From Peronospora farinosa (taxonomy: Eukaryota; Oomycota; Peronosporomycetes; Peronosporales; Peronosporaceae): 64,000 nt of DNA. Positions within the stretch are counted from its first letter, which is position 1, and each line of letters starts with the position of its first letter. The notes below the pieces were generated by a model, which was given only the letters and a program-made list of their open reading frames with translations, had not been told where the DNA came from and searched no databases. Below, in pieces: positions 1-12,400 of the stretch. The translations under genes were made by a program, and so were the position numbers. Location: contig CANTFK010000085.1 of the NCBI GenBank assembly GCA_947646735.1, positions 124,001 to 188,000 on the forward strand, read 5' to 3'.

Positions 1-670
1 GCTCAGCGCGCAATCTCGCATTCTCGTCACTATTTGACTGAAGTTTTTCCAGCTGCTGTTGCATCACTGTCTTGTCCTGTTGCAGTTGCTCACACTCGTG
101 CTTAGTATCACTCAGTTCCTGCTCCAGTTCAAGGCACCGCGTCTGTACCTCCGCCTCTTTGCGCTGCATCTTAATTTCCAGCTGTTCAATGGCCTGCGAG
201 AAACTCGTAAGTGTATGCTTGGCATCTTTCAACTGCCTCTCTAGCTCTTTCTTCTGTCGCTCCAGCCGTGTACGATCCCTGTCCCAACCACTCTTTTTCG
301 CCTGCAGTGCGTCCAATTTGTCGCCCAAGGCACGGTTTTCACTGGCCAATTTCGCAACAGAGGCCGTGCCCTTATCCCCATCAGCAAGTGGTAGACAGCG
401 TCTTAATGTTACGAGCTCTTGACGTGCACGTTCTTCTCGCTGACGATAGAATTCAACCTGACAAGTCAAAGCTTCGATTGTACCTTTTTGTTCAGCATGA
501 AGCTGGTCCAACATGGAACCAAAGGAGTTTGGATCATCAGCTGTAAATTTATGAAGAATACTACTATTACTTGTCATGCTATTGTTTTGACTACGTGGCA
601 TGAGATCCCGCTTGTCCGTCGTGGCACTTGAAAGCGAGTCGCTAGAGCTACTGGGACCATGTAGGATCAT
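1..670 (-). CDS. Coiled-coil protein, N-terminal part (3' end outside window)
   Basis: The minus strand is open from an ATG at 670 down to the left edge, about 223 codons without a stop, so the C-terminus lies outside the window. An in-frame TAA lies a short way upstream of the ATG, which supports this start unless there is an upstream exon. The first ~50 residues are Ser/Thr/Asn-rich and look disordered. From about residue 55 the chain is rich in Glu, Gln, Lys, Arg and Leu with heptad-like spacing, typical of a long coiled coil (golgin, kinesin-tail or centrosomal type). No catalytic domain is visible, so no function is assigned. It is divergent to the MetRS gene, with about 250 bp between the two starts. 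The plus-strand reading frames over this region are antisense shadows. Confidence 0.7.
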   Translation of the reverse strand, partial: MILHGPSSSSDSLSSATTDKRDLMPRSQNNSMTSNSSILHKFTADDPNSFGSMLDQLHAEQKGTIEALTCQVEFYRQREERARQELVTLRRCLPLADGDKGTASVAKLASENRALGDKLDALQAKKSGWDRDRTRLERQKKELERQLKDAKHTLTSFSQAIEQLEIKMQRKEAEVQTRCLELEQELSDTKHECEQLQQDKTVMQQQLEKLQSNSDENARLRAE

Positions 671-922
671 ATTTCGAGTATGAAAGTCTGCGACGTGGCG
701 TAGACGAGTTTACTAGTTTTACATGTATTTGTACAATATGTAATAATGTTACGGACTGTAGCGAATAATTACTGATAAAGTAGGCAGCAGTAAAAAATCG
801 ACTGCAAAGACTATGATGAGGATGGGATGGCCATCTATTTAGGGCGGGCGATTGGGGCCATGTCGAATATCTACCAATAAGATGTCGTATATCGTCTTTA
901 TTTTTAACCAGTCAAGTACCAC
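671..922. promoter_or_regulatory. Divergent intergenic region (probable shared promoter)
   Basis: This 252-bp gap separates the start of the minus-strand coiled-coil gene from the MetRS gene. It must hold both promoters and 5' leaders. It is AT-rich in its middle (about 715-800). No clear oomycete initiator or TATA element was recognised, so the call rests on position only. Confidence 0.3.
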
Positions 923-3232
923 GTGGTTTTTTTGCTCACGGATGCTTGGAATATGCTCGTGGCTCTTAGGAACCAGTCGAAATTAATTTGCTCCAAGCAA
1001 AAGCGAATCAGCGTCTCTTCAAGTAAATTAACCCATAGCATGTCAAGGATTGAAGATCTCGTTACTCGTGTCGACAAGTTTGAAAGAACACAGCAGCAAC
1101 AGATCACACGTTTGGAACGTTTGGAGCAGATGATGACGGAGATGGAAGTTTTAAAGCCAAAGCGTGAGACTTTTTACCTTACGACGGCCATTCACTATAC
1201 GAATGGTTTGCCACATATGGGACATGCTTATGAGAATGTGTGCTCGGACGTCATATCCCGATATCATCGTGTCTTTGGCCGTGACGTTTACTTTCTCACG
1301 GGCACGGACGAACATGGACAGAAGATCGCACAGACGGCTGAAGCTGCTGGTGTCACGCCTCAGGAGCTCGTAGACAAGTATGCAGCCATCTTTCAGCAAC
1401 TTACCAAGGATCTTAATATGAGCAACAACAACTTTATTCGCACTACAAGTGATGTGCATAAGAAATTTGCCCAATGGCTCTTCCAACGAGCGCTCGATAG
1501 GGGCGACGTGTACCTTGGCAACTACGAGGGATGGTACAATGTACGTGAAGAGACATTTGTTACTGAGACAGAGGCACAACTCACGGACTATAAGGATCTT
1601 ACGACTGGTACGCCTTTTAAGAAGATGAAGGAGGAGTCGTACTTTTTCAAAATGTCCAAGTATCAGGACCAACTAGTGAAGCACATTGAAGAGAATCCCG
1701 AGTTCTTGCAACCTGAAGTACGTCGTCAGGAGCTGCTGCGTCGTCTGAAGGAACCACTGCAGGATTTGTCAGCCTCACGTAATACATTTACTCATGGCAT
1801 CCCTCTGCTTAGTGACCCGAAGCACGTCCTCTACGTGTGGTTCGATGCATTGGCCAACTATCTTGCGGCCATTGGCTACCCGGATGGTCCGGATGCTCGC
1901 TACTGGCCTGCTAACGTGCACATTATCGGCAAGGATATTACGTGGTTTCACTGCGTCATCTGGCCGTGCATCCTGATGAGCACGGATATTCCGCTGCCCA
2001 AGCGGGTGTTCGCCCACGGCTTTGTGAACGCTAAGGACGGGTCAAAGATGAGCAAGAGCATTGGCAACGTCATTGATCCGTATGAGATGATCAACAAGTA
2101 CGGACTAGAATCGTTTCGCTACTTCATTGTGCGCTCGGCAAAGTTTGGCCAGGACATGCCTTTTTCCGAAGATGACCTCATCAACATTCATAACTCGGAA
2201 CTCGCCGACACCCTGGGCAACTTGGTGCACCGCACCGTTAACATCTGTAAGAAGTATTCGAATGGCGTTGTGCCTGATAGCAAGGCGGACAAGCCGTTTG
2301 ATATCTACCAGCTGCTGAAGTACTCGGAGGACTCGTACAAGGACTTCTCGTTGCAGAACGCTTGTATTGCGATTGTCAATGCGTTAAAAGATACCAACAA
2401 ATATCTGACGGAGAAGGAGCCGTGGCATATGAAGGAGATTGAGCCACGTCTCGTTGTTGTCCGTACGTGTCTCGAGGCGATCTACGTGCTGGCTCACTAC
2501 CTGATGCCTATTATCCCGAAGACCACCGAGGCGATTTTTCAAAAGCTCGGCACGGCGCCTACTACTCTGACGGCGCTATCTCCGGACTATGACAACTTAA
2601 AGCCTGGTATTGAGGTGTCGGTTGGCGACATTTTGTTTGATAAGATTTTGACCGAGGAGGAGAAGCAGAAGCAGAGCGAGTCGGCAGCTGCCAAGGCTAA
2701 ACCTGTGAAGGCCAAGTCTGAGAAGACCGCCACGTCGTTGTTTGCGGCGCTGGATATCCGCGTTGGTGTAATCTCCAAGGTATGGAAGCACCCGGAGTCA
2801 GAGAAGCTCTACTGTGAAGAGATTGACATTGGTGAGGAGGAGCCCAAGCAAATTGCTTCCGGTCTGCAGGCCTTTTACTCACTGGAGGAGATGCAGAACC
2901 GTAAGGTGCTTGTGCTGCTGAACCTGAAGCCAGCAAAGCTGGGTGGCTTCAAGTCGCACGGTATGGTCCTGTGTGCATCCGATGCGAGCCATGAGAACGT
3001 GCAATTTATAGAGCCTCCTGCTGATGCCAAGGTGGGTGAGCGTGTGAAGGTGACGTTAGAGAGCGGCGAGCCACTTTCTGCGGCGCAAATCAAGAAGCAA
3101 AAGATGCTGGAAAAAGTTTCACCAGACTTTGTGACTGATGACAAGTGCGTGGCGACGTACAAGGGCGAACCGATCATGACTTCTGCTGGCCCGTGCACCG
3201 CCAAATCTCTCGTAAAGGCATTTATTAGCTAA
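923..3232 (+). CDS. Methionyl-tRNA synthetase with C-terminal tRNA-binding domain
   Basis: This enzyme charges tRNA(Met) with methionine. The HIGH-type motif is H-M-G-H at residues 98-101 and the KMSKS loop is at 375-379, both in standard class I context. The connecting domain lacks the paired CxxC zinc knuckles and reads like zinc-free bacterial or organellar MetRS. Residues ~605-769 form an EMAP-II/Trbp111/Arc1p-like tRNA-binding domain, joined by a Lys/Ala-rich linker. Residues ~41-75 form a short coiled coil. Three in-frame ATGs are possible starts: 923, 953 and 1040. Residues 11-40 are basic, Ser-rich and free of acidic residues, like a mitochondrial presequence, while a start at 1040 would give a cytosolic form. 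The single ORF is uninterrupted, and length and motifs are complete. The enzyme identity is very secure; the start is not. Confidence 0.95.
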   Translation: MVFLLTDAWNMLVALRNQSKLICSKQKRISVSSSKLTHSMSRIEDLVTRVDKFERTQQQQITRLERLEQMMTEMEVLKPKRETFYLTTAIHYTNGLPHMGHAYENVCSDVISRYHRVFGRDVYFLTGTDEHGQKIAQTAEAAGVTPQELVDKYAAIFQQLTKDLNMSNNNFIRTTSDVHKKFAQWLFQRALDRGDVYLGNYEGWYNVREETFVTETEAQLTDYKDLTTGTPFKKMKEESYFFKMSKYQDQLVKHIEENPEFLQPEVRRQELLRRLKEPLQDLSASRNTFTHGIPLLSDPKHVLYVWFDALANYLAAIGYPDGPDARYWPANVHIIGKDITWFHCVIWPCILMSTDIPLPKRVFAHGFVNAKDGSKMSKSIGNVIDPYEMINKYGLESFRYFIVRSAKFGQDMPFSEDDLINIHNSELADTLGNLVHRTVNICKKYSNGVVPDSKADKPFDIYQLLKYSEDSYKDFSLQNACIAIVNALKDTNKYLTEKEPWHMKEIEPRLVVVRTCLEAIYVLAHYLMPIIPKTTEAIFQKLGTAPTTLTALSPDYDNLKPGIEVSVGDILFDKILTEEEKQKQSESAAAKAKPVKAKSEKTATSLFAALDIRVGVISKVWKHPESEKLYCEEIDIGEEEPKQIASGLQAFYSLEEMQNRKVLVLLNLKPAKLGGFKSHGMVLCASDASHENVQFIEPPADAKVGERVKVTLESGEPLSAAQIKKQKMLEKVSPDFVTDDKCVATYKGEPIMTSAGPCTAKSLVKAFIS

Positions 3233-3457
3233 TTGAGCCGTTGATAGCAATGCCATTTGCGTGCAAATGGCTACAATCCGTCTGTAGCCATTCGTATACA
3301 AAACACACGGTTTTAATCGAACAAAAGCCATTTCAACAATAGCAGCAGCAGTTTAATTTGTAAGTCTCGTGTCCGAATTCAATGACCGTCCTTTATTAAT
3401 GTATCACCACATAAAGTTGGTTTTACTTGTTCCTAGGTATCATCATTTAAGTCGGTC

Positions 3458-6400
3458 ATGTTGGACTTGCTGTCGCCTCTACGTGGTTATATTGCACAGA
3501 ATCTCCAGTTCTATCTAAGCAAATATATTCAAGACATTCAATTAGAAGGATTGGGTCTTTTTGGTGGAGATCTTGTACTAAATGATCTAGCAATTAAACG
3601 TCACGTGCTCCGTGAAAGTCTCGAAATTCCTTCAAGTTTTGATTTTTCACGTGGTTTTATTCGAGAACTTCGTATTCATATTCCATGGACTCAGTTATTA
3701 TCTCAAGCTATTGAAGTAAAACTTTATACAATTGAACTTATTTTAACAGCTAAAAAGGACTGTCAAGAACGAGTTCAAAGAGATCCATTTGTGGATACAA
3801 TTACACTGAAAGAAGAGCAAGAAGAGATGGAACAGCCCAAATCAGGCTGGATTCATGACACTTTGCAGAAAATTCTGGCAAATGTCACTGTTCAAGTGAA
3901 CAATCTCGTGCTCAAGTACGAGCATGACGATGTGGTCTTTTCAATTGCTCTCGGGACTCTAACTTTCTATTCTGCTAATGAAAAGCACGAGTGGAAACGC
4001 AGTTTTGAAGAACTCAAAGGAAAACAACGCACGATCTGTAAACGAATCGATGCAAATGATGTGACGATATTTCTTGATCGATATACAAGTGAAGGAAACA
4101 CCAAATTGGGAATGCAAAACGACCCGGTACGGCGAAATGTCGTTGGATACGAGGTGCCTGTGCTTAGTCGAACATCGGCTTCAGTCCGAGCCAAGTTGCA
4201 GCTCTTCTCTGATGCTACGAGGAAAGTTCAGGATAATTGTAAAAGCAGTCTAAGCTCTTTGAGGTCTCCTGTGCACCAACGACCTTCTATGGCAAATGAT
4301 ATTGAAGGCAGTATTATAGATGTTGATGGATTGTTCACGTACAGACCATCTGTGTTGTGTGACCCTTTTTACTACTACTCGTGCAGCCGCTCACGTGTGA
4401 CACCCATGTACGAGGTGGATGTTTTTATTGGTGAACTGTTCTTCTCCGTCAGCGATAGACAGTTAGAGATGCTGAATCAGCTGATGAAGTATGCATCACT
4501 CAAGATAGACCAAGCCCATGAGCAGCCACACCAAGGAGGAGACCACGATCACGCAACAAGCGTTAACAATAACGCCAAGCGCTCCCGTGTTCCTAATATA
4601 CCTGCTATGTTACCCACCAGAAGTCAATCGGGAGACCAAAAGATGAATAGCTCGTCTGATAAACACGACTCCTGGTTCGGGTGGGCGATGAATGCTCTGG
4701 GTACAGCTGAAGGTGAGGAAGAGGACGAGTTAGTTTCAGAGCTGCTTGCTGAAACGCGAGGGGCACTGTCAAAGGTTCAATTGCGAGACAGTAACCTTGA
4801 TGAAGATCCGGTGGTCGCCAGTGGCCCGGTTACGAAGACCTCATGTTTGCGACTTTGCATCAGCTCCGTTTCCTTGACATTGCGCAAACATGAAAATGTG
4901 AGTCAAAGACTGGAGCATCAAAATTTTACGATCTCTGAGAGCGAAGAAGAGCTTGTTCCAGTTGCTAATCTTGGCATGGTGAAGGTTATAACGCAAAGAA
5001 AAAAGAGAGAAATAGCGCGGCCAGCTGTGCCCATTCTCAACATAATCCTAAGTTGCGTAGCTCTAGAAATGTTGCTATTACGGGGAGAAGAACAAAGCGG
5101 AATGGATTTGGTGTTTGAAATAGAAAAGGTCGAGCTGGCATCGGCTACAATCAACGAAAATCGAGAGGACTCGAAGTGCAAAAATGGACAGGTGCTACTT
5201 ACATGGGGATCAAATGATTCGGCTCGCTTTTCCGACTGCGCCTCGCACCCATATTTCATCAGCTCATTTTTTGGTGAAGAAACAACACGGCTAAACCAGC
5301 GCAAAGCACGGAGTATTGAAATCGTTAAAGTGGGTCTGGATACTGGTAATCACGTTTGGAAAACCCTGGAAGTCAGCAGAAACTTGGCAGAAAATCTGGA
5401 CTCTCCTTGTGAATGCTTTACAACATGGAATGGTGAAAGCATTCGCTGTATTCCAATCGTCACAGTGTCTGGAGTTTGCCAAGAGGCAATTAGTTTCATT
5501 GGAATAAAGGAGCGAATTCTCGACGGGGGCATTTTATCGAATGCCGTGTCCACCGCTTGGGCTTCTAATGACTTTCCTATCTTGATTTCTAAAGAAATGA
5601 CCCGTGCCTTATTTTTAGCCGCGGAGGAATACCGCGCTCACCGCAATCCGGATGTTGGAGCCCTGGATAATTTAACGCAGCTTCTTCTTCCCCAATTGAT
5701 CGCGCTGTTTTCTCGTTACACGCTGCACTCATGTTCAGCATCTTCACTTTATTCATCTTCTCCCTCCTCCACTAATATTCAGCAACGAAGTGTTCACTCG
5801 GCGCTGCGCTTGCGCTTGGCATCTACGTCACATTTCACTGACCGCGATAAATTGTTATCTGACGTTCATCCAGAGGAGGAGAGAGCCCGTAAGGTGTTGG
5901 ACATATCAATGAGCGATGTTCATGTTGTCTTGGAACCTTCAAAGTGTTTGGAGATAACGAAAGTGTTATCAGTATTTTCGTGCAGGAATAAGCATGACGA
6001 GGGCGAGACGGGAATGGGAGGCGCTGCATCTTTAACATCAGCACCAACCTTTGTGGCACCCAGTATGTCGACTATAAATAAGAGCGACGTCACACTAGTT
6101 ACAATTGGAAATGTTCATATTCGTGTGCCTGATCAACCAGCAGAACCAGGAAAAAATGGATTAGAATCAAGATCTCGTGGTGATTTGAATGTGATTGCGC
6201 GCGACTTCGCGTGGTTCGAAGCCTACCATCCAGGTAGCAGTAAGAAAAATCTTCAACTTAGCACTTTATCCGCTTATGTGAAAAGATCGCAGAATACAAC
6301 CACGCCAATAGTGCTGGCAGAAGCGGTCGGGATTGACTATCTGGTCACGACAAACTCTGCCGACCATGGAGGAGACAAAGATGGTTTCTTCACGAGTTTG

Positions 6401-9400
6401 AACAAACTAAGAGTGAATGTAACTTTGTCTGCCGCTCAAGATGTTGCGTCAGTGATAAACGAGTTATCAAGTCCTCTCGGGTATCCAATCATATGGACAC
6501 CATTAAAGTTGTCCTCAAAAACGTTGCAAACTACATTTCAGATTGAAACGTGCGGGGCAGCATTTTCCAGGATGGTTTCTAATCAACCCAGGCTGTTAAT
6601 GGCTCAGCGTCAATCACTAAGTGCTGAAATTGCATCAGTCAGTGTCAGTTTAACAAAGACAGAAATCAAGAACAAAGCTTGTCGCTTCATACTGCAAGGC
6701 GGCGTTGCTCCGATGATGATTCGAGGATCGGAGCTCAATACTTCTTTGTTCGAATTTGAAATTTTCCAAGAAAAATCGTCGGGTGTACTGCATGTACCAC
6801 CTCTTGCCTCGCTTAGTCTATTTTCTTTGAATCCCGGATCACTCGCAACAACATGTACGCATTGTCATATTGCCATCAATGCGCAGCTTGCCCGATTGTT
6901 CGTGAACGTGGAAGGTGTAGTGCAGCTTATTGGTGCTGTGCTAGGTCTCGCGCAAGGTGTTATGGCAAATGTGCCGCTTAAAAAAGAGTCAAGCCCTCAA
7001 TATGATAATCCAGAGCAAGATGTGAAGGAAGAGAATTCTATGAAAAATGCTCCAACTGGCTGGACCTTGAAAATTGATCTGAAAGCTGCCGGTGCGGATG
7101 TACGTGTAAACGAGGCACTCCAATTAATCGTGCCATTACTATCGGTATCATCAGTGGAGATGGACACAGGACTTCCGACTCAGGTAACGCCTGGCGGCGT
7201 GGTCAAGATCGCATGCACGATGAAAAGCGCTACATTGGGCGTTTCAAAAGGTGGTGTTCTCAAGGGGCTGGCAAATCCGAGTGTATTAAACATTCAAGAC
7301 GTTCGCATTATAGTGGATTTTTCACATAGTTTTGCCAATTGCCGTCACGCGTATGCTGTTGATATTACGCTTAACGTAGCAACTATTCAGGCGTCACTGT
7401 CTCGACTAAAGGTACATGCCGTCTCATTTATATGCTCGTGACACTTATATTGCCGTTTACTAACGATAACGCTGCATTGTTGTGTCTATCGTAAAGCTTC
7501 TGTATCTTTTGAAGCTTCCTTTTGTTAAGGTAGAAGCCCAGCCAAGAAGTTTACCGGTTACTCAAGTTTTACAGCCACAAAAAGGAGACGATTCCAAGAT
7601 TGGCAGCGGAGCCGCTACGTGCAGTCAATGGCATTGGAAAGTAGGTGCCCAGGCTGACCATATTGGCGTTTCCTGCACGGCTGATATCGGCTACCAATCA
7701 ACGGACCGAAATCAACACATTCGGGTGATTGTAGACGGCAAGGTATCAAACATTGCTGTAGCTGCACGTATCAGCAATTATCATCCCATTAAAAACTACA
7801 TTCAACCAGCAGCAGGATGCGGTAACTTTACGGATATTCAGGCATCTGTGGGCGATGTCCAAGTTGTGGAGAGACTTCAAAGTGCTAGGCGAGCAATTCG
7901 CACTGCTTTTGGTGTGTTTTCAGGTTTACCGGAGCAAGCGTTTCTAGGCATTTTAGTATGCCTAGATTTGTCTGCTTTAAGACGCTTATCTGAGACCTTC
8001 AGTGTTTCAGGTGCGAGTACAAACACACCAGACGAGCAGCTAGTACATTCTACAATGCTATCGTGGCAGTTAACAAGTAACATCGCCAAGGTGTTCCAGG
8101 AAGCAAGTGTCGAACGGGAACTAAGTGAGGCTAACCGAAAGTATTCCACCGCTGAGATTCCTCTGGTTATAGCCTGGAGCGATCCTGCACTGTCCAAGTC
8201 TACTCAACCCTTCCCATTGCTGTCGGGATTTTATCGCAACTATAGTGAGGCTGGTCTCCCTCACCATATCGTTGCAGGCTCTGTAGAGAGCGCGGACGTT
8301 GCCGTAACAACATCAAGTATGTACTGTCTCGCTTCAGTACTGGACGTGTACGATAGGATGCCGAATTCGTTTGAAGCAAGCAGCAGAGCTACAGCCGGCA
8401 CGGTAAACGATTTCAAGGCGAGAGCTCAAAGGCCACATGGTGCGGTCTCTCAAGACTCTTTGGTAGATATTGAGGTGTCTCTTTTGTGTGGCCAAATTCG
8501 CCTGATTATTCCTAGCGAAAGTATTATGGATGCTATCATCTTGGCACGGCCAGTGTCAGGAAATGTTCTCGTTGTATTGGAATCGTTGTCAGTCGCATCT
8601 GCCGTGCGAAGTGGTATTTCACTGGATGGATTGGGATATCCTCCATTCAATTCTAGAGTCCTACCGAGGCGACCTACGGTTCAAGCTCAACGATTTGGTC
8701 AGCCGCAGATGCGGATTGGCTGCAGAGCCGGCAAGATGTTTGGACTCGTTGCCGAATTACAATTTAACGAAGCCGTATCGACTGCCAACAGCATTCTTGA
8801 GGAAAAAGGTCCATTTGAAGACCACATCGGTCGTGTATCGGGACATTCAGCACATTTCTCAAAGGTGGAGACATTCTGGTCGCCTCTTAACGTAACATGC
8901 AGTCTCGAAGAGAAGCCCATTGCTGCGAACGAAGTTGACGAAACAAGAATGAAAATCTCTGCTATTGTTGCTGTGACCAAGTTGAGACTCGACCTGCGTA
9001 AAGCAACGTTTGACGTATTGGTTACTCGGGTCTTGGGGTTAAATCGAGGAATCAGTGTTTTGAGCCGGTCTATTGTGCCATCGTCACGGCTGAGGCTGAA
9101 GCCAGACAAGTCATTAAAGTCGAAAAAGCCGTTTCTTGTGCTCGAGCGTACGTACCAGCGAGAAGTATCTTTTTCCTGCGATGGGATTGAGGTAAATGCG
9201 TTCGAACCGAATACGTCCACTCATGTTCGCGTTGGAGCCATCACCATACGACACAATATTACGACGCGTGCTGGCAGTGCTTCTATTCAGAATATAGTGG
9301 TGGGTCATCAAACAAACGAAGGTGCACAAAATTTGGGATGCAATCAAATCGCTGCAGAAGATGTGGTCTTTGGGGCGAATGCGGAGCCAAGCTTGTGGCA

Positions 9401-12400
9401 ATTAGCTGTGGAGAACTATCCTGAGAAGCTAATTGCTGCAAGATGGGATTTTGGTGATCACTCAGATGGAACACTTTTTCTTGACGTGCAATCTTATCAA
9501 CTTCACGTATCTTATCACTTTATTCTAGGGTTGTCTCGCTTCGCTCACATAAAGCCGAATCTTTTATTTTCGAATTCCGTTCGTGGAGTGAAAGTTGATG
9601 AGCAAATTATGTTACGTACGGAGCGCAAACCGTTCGTTATCCATCATAGATGGAATATAAAGGTGCTTGTAGCTCCAGGAGTGATGTCGTACTGGAGAGA
9701 AAATCCTATAAAGAGAGCAAGGTCAGGCGTTTGGATGACATCTGGCCAATTATTTGTGAGCATGGGAAGTGGCAGTGATGACAAAGCCCAGCAGTCGCTG
9801 CATACTTATGGACAAACTGTCAACGAAATTACTCGCTTTGTCGATGTGCCCACGCTAGAGATGATGATGAATATTGAGAAGCTTGGTATCAACACCTTCG
9901 ATGACCTGCCTCTCCTGCAGGTGTACTATCAAAGCGCACCAGTTGGCCCAAGTCCTACACAAACTTCCAGTACCTGGCTGCAGTTTTCAAAATACATTAA
10001 TGCTGTGTCCGAGGCTCAGCGCCTGCTGCATGACTGCAGCGTTCAAATTACTGGAGTACAGAATCAAATACTTGAACGAGTACTTGTAGCGGATACGGAG
10101 ATCTGTTTACTGTACACTGACATGACACGTCTTAGTATTCAGGCCGAAGTAAATACTCTTTGCGTGAAGGTTTCATCTCTATCGTTAGGAGTAATACAGT
10201 CACTGTTGACGGTGTGTGCTGTCAGCGACGAAGATTGTGATATCTCATTTCATAGATCATTTGGTGGTACTGGTGAGAATTTTGCAAGTGAGACTCTTGT
10301 GCAAAGAAGTCATGCACCCGAAAAATTAGAGGGATATTCAACCGATGATTTCAGAATGTTGAGGAGGAGAGCAGAAGGCCGACGACCATTACCAGGAGAA
10401 CTGATGTTTACAAAGCCTCTTTTGATTGAAACTCAGAGCGTCATTTCGACTGAATCTTCCCCGATTGCAGGCGTAAATGTCCAGATTCAGATTGATCCTA
10501 ACAAATATGACATTAAGTTAGCTGACGTGACAGCTTATCTCAAAGACTGCAATGAGCCATGGACCATCGAAGGACCCGAACCTAGTGGGGCACAGTCTTT
10601 CTACACTGGAATGGGTAATAAGACGTACAGCTGGATGGGAATGCGCTGGTGCTACCATATACCCCGCAAAATCTGTAAGATTGAGGCTAACCCTGTGCCC
10701 ATTCCTCCTGCTGGAGTTCCGAATGGTTGGCCTTCGTGGAGCTGGGGCCAGGATCAAGACGATCATTTGGGCCGACTTTGTGATATTTTTTGTCAGTTGA
10801 GGTACTGGGATAGTAAACGAAAATGTTATGCTGTCGTCTGTGAATTTTATGTTCCGTGGGAACTTGCATCGACCGATGTAAGTTCTGGTGGGTCAGAAGA
10901 TGCCATCGAACCAGGAAGTTTTGGTGAGTTGATGAGCCAATGGTTTGACGATGACATAGAGGAATCACGGTATCGATCCAGATTGCTTGAGTTTGGTGCC
11001 CGAAGAAGGGAGTTCGTTTTTGATAGCGATGTTTCTTCAGATAATTGGGAGCTAAGATGGAGAACCCCGCTACAGAGTGAACAGGAGTCTGAGGTGCGTG
11101 TAAGACCAGTGGCTATGATGAGGCTAAAACTGATCATATTGTGTGTATGTTGTAGAATAAGCAGAGACGCCTCGTGGTGAACGCCTTGCTTGCTTCATCC
11201 TTGCAAATAAACTCCATTTTGACATGTGACGCCTACCAGCGCGTGGTTTCAAGCATCACGCTTCCACAAATTATGCTGTCTGTTAGTCATGTGGACTCTC
11301 GGAATGACTCCCACGATATCATTACTGCTGAGCTCAACGATACAGTAATATCTTGTATGACTTCTGGTAGTTGTCACACGAGGAGACTGACTGTGCGCGT
11401 ATCTTCATCGGTGCAAGCATACGTTGACAACATGGCTCAGCTTCTTACTGTGTCTGTTATCCCGCGAACCTCAGTTGACATGATGGTTGACATCTCTCCG
11501 GAGGGCCTTGAGCTTTCAACACTAATTGGTCCGGTCTCCGTCAGTCTGAACCATACGACGATGCTGATGATATCTGCGATCCCGAAGCTTCTCCAGGTGG
11601 ACCGAAAACCTTCTTACCGGATTCCAGCACAATCAGACGACAAGCTGTCTAATATGCGTATAAGGATCGTCAACAGCGTAGGTATGGACATCTGGTATCG
11701 ACAGGAAGGAACCTCAGAGTGCTTGCTTCTAGCTGCAGACGCGAGTGCGGCATATAGCTGGCTCTCGCTGGCGAGCAGCCCGTTTTATCAGCTTCGCTTT
11801 GCTGTGAACGATCCAGGACAGAAGCTAACTGAATTACAAATCAGCGAAAATGAGCAAACTGGGCCAGCGTATGAGGACTCACGCTGGTGCGATCCGTGCA
11901 GGATTAAAGAAAACGCAGTTACTGGTCGATACTTTGGCGGCCACGGCTTCTTGTGGATTTGTGTGGAACTGAGCGGTTTACAGACAGTAGTCACACTTCG
12001 GTCGTCGCTGACTATCCGAAATTACTGCGACTTTCCTGTTCTGATTAGAGTTAATGAGGAGGCTTCAGTATTTGAGTGCAGAAGATCCGACAAGCTCTTC
12101 CCAGATACTTATATACTTCAGCGAGTCCACTCTAATTGTGTTTCAGTGGACGGCTCGGCGTGCACTCTGGCTGCATCAGCAAAAGTCGATGGCAGCATAT
12201 CCCGCGTTATGCTTGAGTCCGTAAAAAATGTTGAATTTGGTGTCGATGGTGATTCGTGGTACAGTGTGTCAATACAAGGAGACGTCCCTAGTGAGTTCGA
12301 CCTTGTGAAAATTAGTGATGACCAAGGGGAAAGCTTGGAGAGAACGCAATGCAGCTTTGCAGCTCTCTCCTCCGAAAAATCAGATAAGCCTACTCAGTAT

